Source: Labrenzia sp. PHM005
GTDB taxonomy: Bacteria; Pseudomonadota; Alphaproteobacteria; Rhizobiales; Stappiaceae
DNA: 64,000 nucleotides
Assembly: GCF_006517275.1 (NCBI RefSeq)
Contig: NZ_CP041191.1
Coordinates: 2,909,001-2,973,000 of the forward strand
Direction of reading: 5' to 3'
In this document: positions 26,184 through 35,221 of the stretch, one piece after another
Layout: every line of letters starts with the position of its first letter
How positions within the stretch are numbered: the stretch's first letter is position 1
Notes under the pieces: model-generated
Told to the model about the DNA's origin: nothing
Seen by the model: only the letters and a program-made list of their open reading frames with translations
The model's database searches: none
Program-made: the position numbers and the translations under genes

Positions 26184-27503
26184 TTAGGTGCGGTTGGGTG
26201 CGGCCAGATGTGACCCCAACCGTGCTGCCCGTGCCGGAAAACTGGCACGGTCTTCTGTCCGGCCGGATCCTGCTGGTGCGGAAGGTTTACCGCCCGTGAG
26301 GATCGCTGCCCGGGGTGAGAAGTTGAAGAATTGCGGCAGACTGGCTGCTCCGATAGCGCCGGCGTCATGACCAAAGCTGCCTGTTGCGATATCGGGCGAC
26401 TGGCGGCTTTCCGGGGCCGCGTCATCACTGGCCGCACTCAAGTTCTTTGCAAAGTCGGTGTTGAATGTACCGCCGAGATCGCTGTCTATAACCACCAGTG
26501 GCATGTCCAGAAGCGAATAAGCTGAGCGCATTCCAAGTGCGAGAGCTTCGACACAATCAGTCGTCCACTCTTGGAACTTAGTCCCACCGGTCTCAGCTGC
26601 TTCCCGGAGGTCGGTCCGGCTGAGACTGGAAAAATCTTCCGGAGCCAAATGCCGCGCAAGAGCAACCAGGCTGGCCCGTGCAAGAAGAATATCCCACTTT
26701 TGGCGTGGCGGATTGGCGGTCGGCAACGTACTTGGCGGCACTGGAATCATGGCGACATCAGCCGCGTTGCCGGTGACACCGCGCACGATGTCTCCGTTCA
26801 TGATCAGGCCGCCGCCAATTGCCGGGCCGAGAAACAGGTAGAGGAAATTGTCGTTCTGCCGCCCTTGCCCATAGAAAAGTTCGGCCACTGCGGCTGCCGT
26901 ACCATCGTTTTCGCTAAAGACCGGCAGGCCAGTTTCCTGTTCCAGGGCTCCGGCCAGATCATAGTCATCCCATTCTTTGAAATGCGCTTCCGGCAAGCCA
27001 AGTTCGTGCAGCCAGGCGCCAAGATTGAACGGCTGTGCAAGCCCTATGCCTGTGATCCGGGCGCTTTCATCCTCATCGAGCGCGGTGCCGAGGCTTTCCA
27101 GATCATCGATCAGGATGTCGAGTGCTTTTGATGGGGCGGGCAAGATCATTTCGTGGATGCGCCGGTCGAGGATACGGCCGGAAAAATCCATCAAAACGGT
27201 TTCCATATTGGTGCGGTCGAGACGTACCCCATAGGAGAATGCACCGCGCGGCGCCAATTGCAGGATCGTTGCCGGCTGGCCGCGGCTACCGTCGTGACGC
27301 TTGCCAGCTTCCACGATCAAGCCTTCTTCGATGAGGTTCTGAATGATCGCGCCGATGGCCGCATTGGTCAGTTGCACCGCGCGGGCAAGTTCGGCCTTTG
27401 ACGCTTCACCTGCACGCCGCAGGATCTGAAGAACAATACGTTCGTTATACCGCCGCAGTTGTGCTGAATTGGAACCGCGGCCACTTTTGCGGATGTCTTC
27501 CAT
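26184..27503 (-). CDS. ROK-family transcriptional regulator of the frc genes (FrcR-like)
   Basis: A 439-residue ROK protein. The HTH is at residues ~15-75 ('[20 protein letters not shown]', '[19 protein letters not shown]') and the ROK sugar-binding fold runs from ~88 ('[20 protein letters not shown]'), with '[19 protein letters not shown]' and '[19 protein letters not shown]'. It lies 25 bp upstream of frcB, same strand, so it probably heads the operon and represses it unless sugar is bound. The C-terminal ~75 residues are low in complexity, longer than usual. Confidence 0.88.
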   Translation of the reverse strand: MEDIRKSGRGSNSAQLRRYNERIVLQILRRAGEASKAELARAVQLTNAAIGAIIQNLIEEGLIVEAGKRHDGSRGQPATILQLAPRGAFSYGVRLDRTNMETVLMDFSGRILDRRIHEMILPAPSKALDILIDDLESLGTALDEDESARITGIGLAQPFNLGAWLHELGLPEAHFKEWDDYDLAGALEQETGLPVFSENDGTAAAVAELFYGQGRQNDNFLYLFLGPAIGGGLIMNGDIVRGVTGNAADVAMIPVPPSTLPTANPPRQKWDILLARASLVALARHLAPEDFSSLSRTDLREAAETGGTKFQEWTTDCVEALALGMRSAYSLLDMPLVVIDSDLGGTFNTDFAKNLSAASDDAAPESRQSPDIATGSFGHDAGAIGAASLPQFFNFSPRAAILTGGKPSAPAGSGRTEDRASFPARAARLGSHLAAPNRT

Positions 27504-27559
27504 CAGGCACCTCCCTTGCCTTCCGGGCAGGTTTCCGCCCGGAAACCGTAATTATTTAT

Positions 27560-27572
27560 TTTGATGAAATTA
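27560..27572. promoter_or_regulatory. Candidate FrcR operator, copy 1
   Basis: TTTGATGAAATTA within the AT-rich block 'attatttattttgatgaaat', 57 bp before the ROK gene. The sequence recurs 112 bp away with one change. Direct repeats in front of an autoregulated ROK repressor fit operator sites. Binding is not shown. Confidence 0.4.
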
Positions 27573-27671
27573 TTTGACTCATTTTCCATCCTGTCAATTC
27601 AAAACACTGCTGCGACGCAGGGTTTCGTTGCTGTGCTGCGGTAGGTTGTTGAGTTTTCTAGATTAAATAAA

Positions 27672-27684
27672 TTTGATAAAATTA
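27672..27684. promoter_or_regulatory. Candidate FrcR operator, copy 2
   Basis: TTTGATAAAATTA, 12 of 13 bases identical to copy 1. It sits inside an inverted repeat GATTAA (27661-27666) ... TTAATC (27682-27687). It may also influence ade on the other side. Confidence 0.4.
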
Positions 27685-27874
27685 ATCAGGGCGCGGTTTT
27701 GGAATAAAGAAGCCATTGTTGAGGTCTAGAGAGCCAACGCGCGATCCTCTTCGTTTTGGGAAACGTAATGTTGGCGCATCCATATACAGAACGTGGAAAT
27801 TGTTCGCGGGGGCTTCCGGATCAGGGCGGGCCAGCGCTATGGTCCGAACCTGAATAAGAACAGGAGAAAGATCC

Positions 27875-29596
27875 ATGCCGCGCACCCATGATGAAACGTT
27901 TCTTGAAAAGGCCATCGCGGCCGGTGCGGGCGAAAGACCAGCCGATCTGGTCATCAAGGGAGTTCAGCTGTTCAGTGTTGTCGATGGATCGACGACCACA
28001 ACAGACATTGCCGTTTCCGGCGATCGGATCGTCGGAACCCATGACACTTACGAAGGTGAAAAGACGATCGATGGAACTGGCCTGACCGCTGTGCCGGGTT
28101 TTATTGACACCCATTTGCATGTGGAATCATCGCTTGTCACTCCGTTCGAGTTCGACCGCTGTGTTCTTCCCCACGGTGTCACGACAGCAATCTGTGATCC
28201 CCATGAAATCGCCAATGTGTTGGGCGCAGTCGGCATAAAATATTTCCTGGAGAGTTCGCTAGAGACGGTGATGGATCTGAAGGTCAACCTGTCGTCTTGT
28301 GTCCCGGCAACCGCATTTGAGACGGCCGGTGCCTGCCTGGAAATCGAAGACCTGCTGCCATTCAAAGACCATCCAAGTGTCATTGGTCTGGCGGAATTTA
28401 TGAACTTTCCGGGCGTTCTGGCGCGCGATCCAAAAGTCCTCGCGAAACTTGCTGCCTTTCAGGACGGACATATCGATGGTCACGCACCGTTGCTCGGCGG
28501 CAAACCACTGAATGGGTATCTGGCTGCTGGGATCCGGACGGACCACGAGGCAACATCTTTAAAAGAAGCTCAGGAAAAACTCGCAAAAGGCATGGCGGTT
28601 TTGATGCGGGAAGGTTCCGTCTGTAAGGATCTGGACGCTTTGGCGCCGATCCTGACCGCCGATACCTCGGCGTTTGTTGCCCTTTGCACGGATGACCGCA
28701 ACCCGCTCGACATTGCCGAAGAAGGCCACCTCGACAGCATGATCCGGCGTCTCATCGCCAAGGGCATCCGACCTTTGGATGCTTACCGGGCTGCCAGCTG
28801 GTCAGCGGCCAATGCCTTTGGTTTGAAAGACCGGGGCGTTTTGGCGCCAGGCAAACGCGCTGATATCGCGCTTCTGAAGGACTTTGAGGGCTGCCAGGTT
28901 GAAATGGCCATCTGCGGTGGCATCATTGCGGATGATGCCGCTTTTGGTGCGCGGTCGATCGTTTCTCCGGTGGGGCTCGACAGTGTGAAGGCGTCAGAAG
29001 TCACGGCTGCATCTTTCGACATTCCAGCGCGCAACAGTGAAGCCGATGTGATTGGGGTCATTCCAGGAAAAATCATCACCGAACACCTGAAACGGACATT
29101 GCCGGTGACCGGCGGCAAAACCTTTGTCGACTTTGATCAGGATGTTTTAAAGGTCGCCGTGGTTGAGCGCCACAAGGGCACCGGCAACATCGGCCTTGGG
29201 TTTGTGCATGGTTTTGGGATGAAAGAGGGTGCGATTGCGTCTTCCGTTGGTCATGACAGCCACAACATCTGTGTGGTTGGCGCCGATGAGGCTGCTATGG
29301 CACATGCGGTCAACCGGGTGATTGCCATGAAGGGCGGATTTGCGGTGTCCGACAAAGATGGCGTCAAGGCGGAACTTGCTTTGCCGTTGGCCGGCCTGAT
29401 GAGCCTGGAACCATTTGAAGCCGTGCGTCACGAGCTTGAGGATCTGCGCAATGCTGCCAAAGCGCTGGGCTGCACGCTTGCTGAACCCTTCCTGCAAGTG
29501 GCTTTCTTGCCGCTGCCGGTCATCCCGCATCTGAAGATCACCGACTTCGGTGTGTTTGATGTCGACAAGTTCGAACTGGTTGACCAGGGAAGTTAG
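27875..29596 (+). CDS. ade: Adenine deaminase
   Basis: Hydrolyses adenine to hypoxanthine and ammonia in purine salvage. 573 residues, full length. Amidohydrolase metal site '[18 protein letters not shown]', then '[15 protein letters not shown]', '[12 protein letters not shown]' and '[19 protein letters not shown]'; the C-terminal domain includes '[19 protein letters not shown]' typical of bacterial Ade. SD caggaga before the ATG. Monocistronic, and convergent with the DUF3592-like gene. Confidence 0.95.
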   Translation: MPRTHDETFLEKAIAAGAGERPADLVIKGVQLFSVVDGSTTTTDIAVSGDRIVGTHDTYEGEKTIDGTGLTAVPGFIDTHLHVESSLVTPFEFDRCVLPHGVTTAICDPHEIANVLGAVGIKYFLESSLETVMDLKVNLSSCVPATAFETAGACLEIEDLLPFKDHPSVIGLAEFMNFPGVLARDPKVLAKLAAFQDGHIDGHAPLLGGKPLNGYLAAGIRTDHEATSLKEAQEKLAKGMAVLMREGSVCKDLDALAPILTADTSAFVALCTDDRNPLDIAEEGHLDSMIRRLIAKGIRPLDAYRAASWSAANAFGLKDRGVLAPGKRADIALLKDFEGCQVEMAICGGIIADDAAFGARSIVSPVGLDSVKASEVTAASFDIPARNSEADVIGVIPGKIITEHLKRTLPVTGGKTFVDFDQDVLKVAVVERHKGTGNIGLGFVHGFGMKEGAIASSVGHDSHNICVVGADEAAMAHAVNRVIAMKGGFAVSDKDGVKAELALPLAGLMSLEPFEAVRHELEDLRNAAKALGCTLAEPFLQVAFLPLPVIPHLKITDFGVFDVDKFELVDQGS

Positions 29597-29607
29597 ATGC
29601 GAACCCG

Positions 29608-30153
29608 CTAATAGCGCCGCATGTTTTTCCGGAACCGGTTCCATTCCACATAAGCTTCGATAAACAGCCAGAAGAAGATCATGCCAGCGATCAGGGATCC
29701 AATCATGATCTTGCTATCGAGGGCAAAGTCGGACAAATGATCCTCCGGGTGTGCGATCCGGGGGTTGATCGGCAGATAGACGACCTGCACGTCCTTGCCG
29801 CCTTGACCAATGTTGCTGCCGGGAGGGCGTTTGAAACGGACATATTCCAGGGCGCCATCGGGCGGTTGGAATTCGATCAGAAGACTGTCGCCCGATACCC
29901 AGGCTTGTCTGTTCTTAAGGTAATTGCGCGGATTTTGACGGGCGAGTTCCCGAACTGCATCTGGATTTTTCGGCGCGCTCGATACCCTGACAATGGTTCC
30001 GGACGCGGTCTCTCCAAATCGGGTCAACAGCCAGTATTTCATGGCGCTGTCGAAATGAAGGCCAATTGAGATCACCACCACAAGGGAGGCGAAAAACAAG
30101 ATGACGACATTGAGGGCTCGGCTGTCGTCCGCCGCTTCTTTCGGATTGAACAT
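29608..30153 (-). CDS. DUF3592-like membrane protein
   Basis: A 181-residue protein with two membrane helices, near residues 15-35 ('VVILFFASLVVVISIGLHF') and 148-168 ('IMIGSLIAGMIFFWLFIEAY'). The periplasmic domain between them has the DUF3592 feel: 'GETASGTIVRVSSAPKNPD' and 'DVQVVYLPINPRIAHPEDH'. The last helix is followed by a basic tail. Function unknown. It is alone on its strand and ends 12 bp from the end of ade. Confidence 0.7.
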   Translation of the reverse strand: MFNPKEAADDSRALNVVILFFASLVVVISIGLHFDSAMKYWLLTRFGETASGTIVRVSSAPKNPDAVRELARQNPRNYLKNRQAWVSGDSLLIEFQPPDGALEYVRFKRPPGSNIGQGGKDVQVVYLPINPRIAHPEDHLSDFALDSKIMIGSLIAGMIFFWLFIEAYVEWNRFRKNMRRY

Positions 30154-30488
30154 GGCGGACCTGCTGCTGCTTGCGAAGACCGGGTGTTCGAAAGTATCAA
30201 TTTAGAATTGAATTGCCTCAGAGTCCAAATTGCAAAGGGTTCACCCCGTTTAAGTCCTTTTCTGATCGTGCAGAAATGGTGATATTGCGCTTCGGCATTG
30301 GAAATGTTCCATTTTAGGACGGTGTGTCGACAATATTTTTCAAATCGACGCAGAAAACTGCTGAGACACTAATCCAGATTCTGCAATTCTCATCTGAATG
30401 GGCTTCCTGAAAACCGGCAGAAAACATTCCCCGGTCTCCTGCGGGTAGCGTTCGTGTAACGAGAAGTCCCAAAGATCTCGCAAAATGG

Positions 30489-30556
30489 AAAAAAAACGCG
30501 CCGGATTTCGGTCCAGCGCGCAAGGCATTTGTGTCAACAAATTTGGAGCTTGCTCC
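30489..30556 (-). ncRNA. Candidate minus-strand small RNA ending in an orphan terminator
   Basis: Read on the minus strand there are three hairpins in a row: GGAGCAAGCTCC (30556-30545), ATTTGT-TGAC-ACAAAT (30542-30527) and a GC-rich 9-bp stem (30520-30512 with 30505-30497) followed by eight T. No minus-strand gene lies upstream to use this terminator. A short RNA is the simplest reading. The 5' end and promoter are not identified. Confidence 0.42.
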
Positions 30557-30586
30557 GCTGGTTCTTTTAGTGGGTAACGTTTAAGT

Positions 30587-30619
30587 CTAGGTAAAAATCA
30601 CAATGTAAAATTTACCTAG
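30587..30619. promoter_or_regulatory. Large inverted repeat CTAGGTAAA-N15-TTTACCTAG upstream of flp
   Basis: Perfect 9-bp arms at 30587-30595 and 30611-30619, 67 bp before the flp start. The spacer is AT-rich (aatcacaatgtaaaa). It probably binds a dimeric regulator. It also lies upstream of the candidate minus-strand RNA, so it could control both. Confidence 0.5.
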
Positions 30620-30686
30620 TTTTTAAACGGTATTTGCACAAATTCTCGTTAGGTTCCTCCTCATCAACAGGTATGGAGAGATACAA

Positions 30687-30878
30687 ATGACAAATCTGAT
30701 TAAGCGTTTTGCAGAAGATGAAAACGGAGCCACGGCAATCGAATATGGCTTGATCGCTGGTCTGCTCAGCGTGGCCATTATTGGTATTTTGGGTACTATG
30801 GGCGGATCGCTGACCGGTATCTTCACGACCATCAACACCGCGTTGAGTAGCGCAAACGGCACAGGCTCTGGCGGCTGA
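30687..30878 (+). CDS. Flp/Fap-type pilin, orphan
   Basis: A 63-residue type IVb pilin. Short leader 'MTNLIKRFAEDENG' with prepilin peptidase cleavage before 'ATAIEYGLIAGLLSVAII', the Flp signature with the conserved Glu and Tyr, then a short Gly/Ser-rich tail. SD ggagag. Flp pilins form adhesive tad pili, but no tad/cpa assembly genes occur in this window, so assembly must rely on a distant locus. A strong terminator follows immediately. Confidence 0.93.
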   Translation: MTNLIKRFAEDENGATAIEYGLIAGLLSVAIIGILGTMGGSLTGIFTTINTALSSANGTGSGG

Positions 30879-30887
30879 CAAAAAAAA

Positions 30888-30916
30888 CCCGGCATCTACG
30901 GATGCCGGGCTTTTTT
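30888..30916 (+). terminator. Rho-independent terminator after flp
   Basis: CCCGGCATC (30888-30896), loop TACG, GATGCCGGG (30901-30909), then c and six T. Perfect 9-bp stem, 9 bp after the flp stop, preceded by a run of A. Confidence 0.93.
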
Positions 30917-30917
30917 G

Positions 30918-31024
30918 GGTGGGGATAAGGTATCCCAACCAGTCGCCATCTCTAGAGGGCTCGAAGTCTTAAGAGCCCTGACAGTCAAAAAGTGGCTTAA
31001 CTCGGAAAACCGAGAATTTTTTTT
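30918..31024 (+). ncRNA. Candidate plus-strand small RNA downstream of flp
   Basis: Three perfect hairpins follow one another: GGGATA-AGG-TATCCC (30922-30936), AGGGCTC-N10-GAGCCCT (30956-30979) and CTCGG-AAAA-CCGAG (31001-31014). Two A and eight T follow (31017-31024), a terminator-like end. There is no ORF and no gene for this terminator other than flp, which already has its own. It could be an independent RNA or a processed flp readthrough product. Confidence 0.38.
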
Positions 31025-31300
31025 ATTCCTATATAGGTCGTCCGTCCTGCTGGTTCTCAGCGAAACCAAGACGTTAACAATTGTTCTTTGTTGTTAAATT
31101 TCAGATGAAAACAAAGTTTGAAAAACAGCACACCATAACGATATGAATAGGATTGCGGTGTTAAGGGAATTCTCATTTTCAGTTTCTTGATTAGAAATGA
31201 TCATAACTCGCTGATTTGACATTAAGAAATAGAGTGGCCGTACTTGGCTGTTTTAGGTTGAAGAGGCGTGAACTTATAGAACTGAAAAGTAGTTGATTGC

Positions 31301-32458
31301 ATGATCCTGACTTTCGCCGTTTCCGGCTACCGCTCCTTGCGCGACATAATCTTTCCACTCGACCGGATCACGCTGATCACCGGGGCCAATGGTAGTGGCA
31401 AATCAAGCCTGTACCGGTCTATCCGGCTTCTGGCGGAAGTGGCGCAGGGGAGGGCCATCGGTTCTCTGGCTGCCGAGGGGGGGCTGCCATCCACTTTGTG
31501 GGCGGGGCCGGAGATTGTCTCGCGGGCAATGAAGCGCGGTGATGTGCCGGTCCAGGGCGCTGTCCGAAAGGGCGTTGTCTCCTTAAAACTCGGCTTTGCC
31601 GATGAAGATTATGGCTATGCCATTGATCTGGGATTGCCCGCTGATGCGGGACGGTCGTTTTTTTCAATGGATCCTGAAATCAAGTGCGAGGCACTCTGGG
31701 CCGGCGAAGCCCTGTCCCGATCCAACGAGATCGCCGGGCGTAATGGTCCCTCCGTCAAAGTCTTGAATCAGAATGGGCAGCGGATCCCGGTTGTTCAGAA
31801 TCTGGCCCGGTTCGACAGCATGATGACCCATGCGGCCGACCCGAAAGATGGGCTGGAGCTTCTGGTCCTTCGCGAACGGATGCGGGCCTGGCGGTTTTAT
31901 GACCATCTGCGGACAGACCGGGAAGCCCCGGCCCGCTTTCCGAAAATCGGCACACGGACACCAGTTCTATCTGGCGATGGGTCCGACTTGGCCGCAGCCC
32001 TTCAGACAATTCTGGAAATTGGTGATGAACAGGCGCTGGCGGAGGCGATCGACGATGCTTTTCCGGGCGCAAGCATCGAGGTGGTCGTCAACGATGGCTA
32101 TTTTGAACTTCTGATGCAGCAAAAAGGGCTGCTGCGTCCTCTCAGGACAACGGAGCTCTCTGATGGTACGCTGCGCTATCTTCTTCTGGCGGCAGCTCTT
32201 CTCTCGCCGCGCCCGGCGCCGCTGATCGTCCTGAACGAACCGGAGACCAGTCTTCATCCGGCACTCCTCGAACCGCTTGCCCGATTGATTGCGACAGCGG
32301 CAGAAAAGACCCAGGTGATTGTCGTTTCGCACGCAGACCCGCTTGTGTCGGCGCTTGCCGCACAACAGGATTGCATTCATCATCACTTGTTCAAGGAATT
32401 GGGAGAAACCCAAGTCGAGCATTTGGATCCGCCAAGATGGCGCTGGCCCAGCCGGTAG
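31301..32458 (+). CDS. AAA-family ATPase (RecF/OLD-like, AAA_21 type)
   Basis: A 385-residue SMC/RecF-like P-loop ATPase. Walker A 'ITGANGSGKSSLYRSIRLL' near residue 28, a signature-like 'TTELSDGTLRYLLLAAALL', Walker B 'LIVLNEPETSLHPALLEPL' and H-loop 'VIVVSHADPLVSAL'. It resembles the 'predicted ATPase' group found across proteobacteria. There is no TOPRIM domain and no partner nuclease beside it, so a defence role cannot be claimed. Standalone gene with a weak SD. Function unknown. Confidence 0.82.
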   Translation: MILTFAVSGYRSLRDIIFPLDRITLITGANGSGKSSLYRSIRLLAEVAQGRAIGSLAAEGGLPSTLWAGPEIVSRAMKRGDVPVQGAVRKGVVSLKLGFADEDYGYAIDLGLPADAGRSFFSMDPEIKCEALWAGEALSRSNEIAGRNGPSVKVLNQNGQRIPVVQNLARFDSMMTHAADPKDGLELLVLRERMRAWRFYDHLRTDREAPARFPKIGTRTPVLSGDGSDLAAALQTILEIGDEQALAEAIDDAFPGASIEVVVNDGYFELLMQQKGLLRPLRTTELSDGTLRYLLLAAALLSPRPAPLIVLNEPETSLHPALLEPLARLIATAAEKTQVIVVSHADPLVSALAAQQDCIHHHLFKELGETQVEHLDPPRWRWPSR

Positions 32459-32740
32459 AAAGGCGCGCCGGAAGTCAACTCGGCCATTTGAGCCCCAAAT
32501 GGACAGAAAATGGGTGGTTTTGGTGTGGAATGACACCTGAGCGTGTAAAAAAGTTGAAGAGGTGTCGTTACGTCGTCCGTTGACGTAAACGGAAAGTTGG
32601 GTCATGTCAGGGAGGAATACCGATTTCGGCACCGCAATATACGATGCCGTTTGGGAGGAGGGTTCGGCCAGAGGGGCGGCTGAACCGGTCTGCCGGCTAA
32701 AAATCCTGTTTGAGCCGGACAAGATGCGTTGGAGAACGAT

Positions 32741-34399
32741 ATGATGACTGCGGAGGAGTGGAGCGCGACGCTAAAAGTCCGCCCAGTACACGAATATCTG
32801 GATATTGCCGTCACCAAGTTTGGAGATCGCCCGGCAGCAGACTTCATGGGGAAAGTCTGGACGTACAGCGAACTCGGCGAGCTGGTCGACCGCACTGCCG
32901 CAGGCCTTCAGGCCATGGGCGTTGGTCCGGGTGTTCATGTTGGCCTTTGCCTGCCGAACACGCCGTTCTACACCATCTTTTATTTTGCGATTTTGAAAGT
33001 CGGCGGCACGGTTGCCAACTTCAACCCGCTGTATGTGGAGCGCGAAATCGCCTTCCAGGCTCGTGATGCGGATGTGCGCATTATGGTGACCATGGATTTG
33101 AAGGTGATTTACGACAAGGTCGAAAATGTCCGCAAAGAGCGGGTCCTGGACAAGATCATCGTTTGCCCGATGACCTTCTGCCTGCCGACAGTTAAAAAGA
33201 CCTTGTTCAGCCTGTTCAAGCGCAAGGAACTGGCGGCCATCCCGCAAGATGAGGCCCATGTCCTGTTTGATAGTCTGCTGACCAAGGGCAACAAACCAGC
33301 GCCAGTTGAATTTGACCCGGCAGAAGCCATTGCGGTTCTTCAATACACCGGCGGAACAACGGGTGTTCCTAAAGGGGCGATGCTGACCCACAAGAACCTC
33401 TGCGCCAATATTGAACAGATGCGTGCTGTCTTTGAAAAAGCGCGTCCAGGTGAAGAAAAACTGCTCTGCGTTCTGCCGTTCTTCCATGTCTTTGCAATGA
33501 CCGTGGGCCAGAATCTGGCTGTGATCCTCGGCGCGGAGATGGTGTTGCAGCCGCGGTTTGAGCTGAAGATGCTGCTTGAGACAATTGTGCGCAAAAAGGT
33601 CACCTTGTTTCCGGGCGTTCCGACCATCTACACGGCGATCAATAACTCGCATGAAACGCAGAAATACGATCTGTCCAGCATCAACCTGTGTATTTCTGGC
33701 GGGGCACCATTGCCGGTCGAAGTGAAGGAAAACTTTGAAAAACTGACCGGCTGCATTCTAGTTGAAGGTTATGGCTTGACCGAGTCGTCTCCGGTGGCTG
33801 CGGTCAATCCGCTGGACGAAAACCGCCGCGCCGGCTCCATTGGCCGTCCAGTCCCTGGTACGAAGGTCCGCTTCGTCAATATCGAGGATCGTGAAACAGA
33901 AGTGGGGCCTGGCGAAAAGGGCGAGCTTCTGCTGCATGGTCATCAGATCATGAAGGGATACTGGAAACGCGACGATGCCACGGCCGAGACCATCAACGCT
34001 GACGGCTACCTTCACACCGGTGATGTCGGGTATCAGGACGAGGACGGCTTTATCTACCTGGTCGACCGGATCAAAGATCTGATCCTGTGCTCCGGTTACA
34101 ACGTCTATCCGCGCGTCATCGAAGAAGCGATCTATCAAAACGAGGCGGTTGATGAGACGATCGTGATCGCAGTCCCCGATGAGTACCGCGGCCAGTCTCC
34201 TAAGGCGTTTGTCAAACTGAAAGACGGCTACTCCTTGTCGGCTGAAGACCTCAAGAGCTTTCTGAAGGACCACCTGTCGGCCATTGAACTGCCGCGGGAA
34301 ATCGAGTTCCGCGACGAATTGCCGAAGACCATGGTCGGCAAACTGTCGAAGAAAGAGCTGGTTGAAGAAGAAGCTGCCAAGCGCGCCAACGCCGCTTGA
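32741..34399 (+). CDS. Long-chain acyl-CoA ligase (FadD-like AMP-forming enzyme)
   Basis: Activates a carboxylic acid, probably a fatty acid, to its acyl-CoA through an acyl-adenylate. 552 residues. P-loop-like A3 motif 'LQYTGGTTGVPKGAMLTHKN', A5 'VEGYGLTESSPVAAVNPL', A7 'YLHTGDVGYQDEDGFIYLVD' and the C-terminal catalytic Lys in 'PKTMVGKLSKKEL'. The ATG at 32741 with SD ggagaac is chosen over a TTG four codons before. Monocistronic, with a clear terminator behind. Fatty-acid chain length is not visible. Confidence 0.9.
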   Translation: MMTAEEWSATLKVRPVHEYLDIAVTKFGDRPAADFMGKVWTYSELGELVDRTAAGLQAMGVGPGVHVGLCLPNTPFYTIFYFAILKVGGTVANFNPLYVEREIAFQARDADVRIMVTMDLKVIYDKVENVRKERVLDKIIVCPMTFCLPTVKKTLFSLFKRKELAAIPQDEAHVLFDSLLTKGNKPAPVEFDPAEAIAVLQYTGGTTGVPKGAMLTHKNLCANIEQMRAVFEKARPGEEKLLCVLPFFHVFAMTVGQNLAVILGAEMVLQPRFELKMLLETIVRKKVTLFPGVPTIYTAINNSHETQKYDLSSINLCISGGAPLPVEVKENFEKLTGCILVEGYGLTESSPVAAVNPLDENRRAGSIGRPVPGTKVRFVNIEDRETEVGPGEKGELLLHGHQIMKGYWKRDDATAETINADGYLHTGDVGYQDEDGFIYLVDRIKDLILCSGYNVYPRVIEEAIYQNEAVDETIVIAVPDEYRGQSPKAFVKLKDGYSLSAEDLKSFLKDHLSAIELPREIEFRDELPKTMVGKLSKKELVEEEAAKRANAA

Positions 34400-34426
34400 G
34401 GATATAGGCCAAAGCCTTTGCTGATC

Positions 34427-34463
34427 GGGCGGTCGTTCCATAAAACGGACTGCCGCCCTTTTT
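34427..34463 (+). terminator. Rho-independent terminator after the acyl-CoA ligase gene
   Basis: GGGCGG...CGTT pairs with ...GACTGCCGCCC (outer stem 34427-34432 with 34453-34458), followed by five T. It lies between convergent genes. Confidence 0.8.
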
Positions 34464-34485
34464 GTATCAATCGGTCTGTCTGAGT

Positions 34486-35151
34486 TTACAAGGTTCGCAG
34501 GTAATCATGGAATTCCCTGCCACTTTCGATCGGAAACCGCGTTCCCGTTTGCTGAAAATCGGCAATCCTATCCAAACGGAAGTTGCGGAAATCTTCCCGC
34601 TTTTCACACCAGGCGGTCAGGACCCAGACCTTTTCAAACGCGGTCAACCCCAGTGGCCGTACGGTCCGCTCACTCAGCCGGTTCTCGCCGTCTTTGTAGT
34701 GTACCAGGAGTTTGTGCCGGCTTCGTATCGCAGATCTCAGGGGAGAGAGCGCGTCCTGCCCCTCGGCTGACGACCGGCTGCCGACCGCGAGCAGGGGCCG
34801 GTTGAAGTTCCGGTCCTGGTCATTGAGGACAGCTCCGATTTTTCCAAGGGCGCGTTCAGCTGCAGCCTGCATGTCCTTGTCACTGCGCGCCTTGATCATT
34901 TGCAATCCAAGCAGAACCACATCCAGTTCGTCCGGGTCAAACTGTAGCGGTGGCAGAAAATAACCGCGTTCGATTACGTAGCCGATGCCACCCTCGCCGC
35001 GTATTGGGGCCCCCATCTCTTTCAAGGTTGCCATGTCCCGGTAGACCGTGCGTTCAGTCACACTCAGCATTTCTGCAAGCGTTGCAGCAGAGACTGGAGA
35101 CCTTCGGCTTCGCAAAATGTCTAGAATGGAGAAAAGACGGAGTGTACGCAT
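34486..35151 (-). CDS. YafY-type HTH/WYL-domain transcriptional regulator
   Basis: A 221-residue regulator. The N-terminal HTH_11 domain is 'LFSILDILRSRRSPVSAATL' and 'LSVTERTVYRDMATLKEMGA'; the WYL domain from ~135 is 'LLVHYKDGENRLSERTVRPL' and 'KVWVLTAWCEKREDFRNFRL'. It is divergent from the 212-residue gene at 35222, with only 70 bp between starts, and probably regulates it. The ligand is unknown. Confidence 0.88.
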   Translation of the reverse strand: MRTLRLFSILDILRSRRSPVSAATLAEMLSVTERTVYRDMATLKEMGAPIRGEGGIGYVIERGYFLPPLQFDPDELDVVLLGLQMIKARSDKDMQAAAERALGKIGAVLNDQDRNFNRPLLAVGSRSSAEGQDALSPLRSAIRSRHKLLVHYKDGENRLSERTVRPLGLTAFEKVWVLTAWCEKREDFRNFRLDRIADFQQTGTRFPIESGREFHDYLRTL

Positions 35152-35221
35152 AAGGCCCCTGACAAAAACTGTCTCTGGAGTTTCTTATAGCCGGTGCAGC
35201 AATACGAAGAAAGGACATCAA

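Larger units (their letters stand above)
27504..27874. other. Divergent regulatory region between frcR and ade
   Basis: A 371-bp region without genes, AT-rich in its left half. It holds two copies of TTTGATRAAATTA (27560-27572 and 27672-27684), described separately, and the promoters of frcR (leftward) and ade (rightward). The right part (27700-27870) shows nothing I can name. Confidence 0.6.
30154..30686. other. Intergenic region upstream of flp
   Basis: 533 bp with no gene I can support. The left 330 bp show nothing distinct. The right part holds a candidate minus-strand small RNA (30489-30556) and a 33-bp inverted repeat (30587-30619), both listed separately, and the flp promoter. Confidence 0.6.
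30879..31300. other. Intergenic region downstream of flp
   Basis: 422 bp without a gene. It begins with the flp terminator, followed by a hairpin-rich stretch that may be a small RNA (30918-31024). The rest, 31025-31300, is AT-rich and shows nothing recognisable apart from being the likely promoter region of the AAA ATPase gene. Confidence 0.6.

Noticed and set aside
30314..30523. Small minus-strand ORF upstream of flp
   Set aside because: It runs through the orphan terminator hairpin and has no SD or motif. The RNA interpretation fits better.
31301..32458. AAA ATPase as an anti-phage OLD-type defence gene
   Set aside because: There is no TOPRIM domain, no partner nuclease or helicase, and the neighbours are housekeeping genes. 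A general predicted ATPase is the safer call.
32771..33652. Minus-strand open frame of 293 codons
   Set aside because: Antisense to the acyl-CoA ligase gene. No family features.
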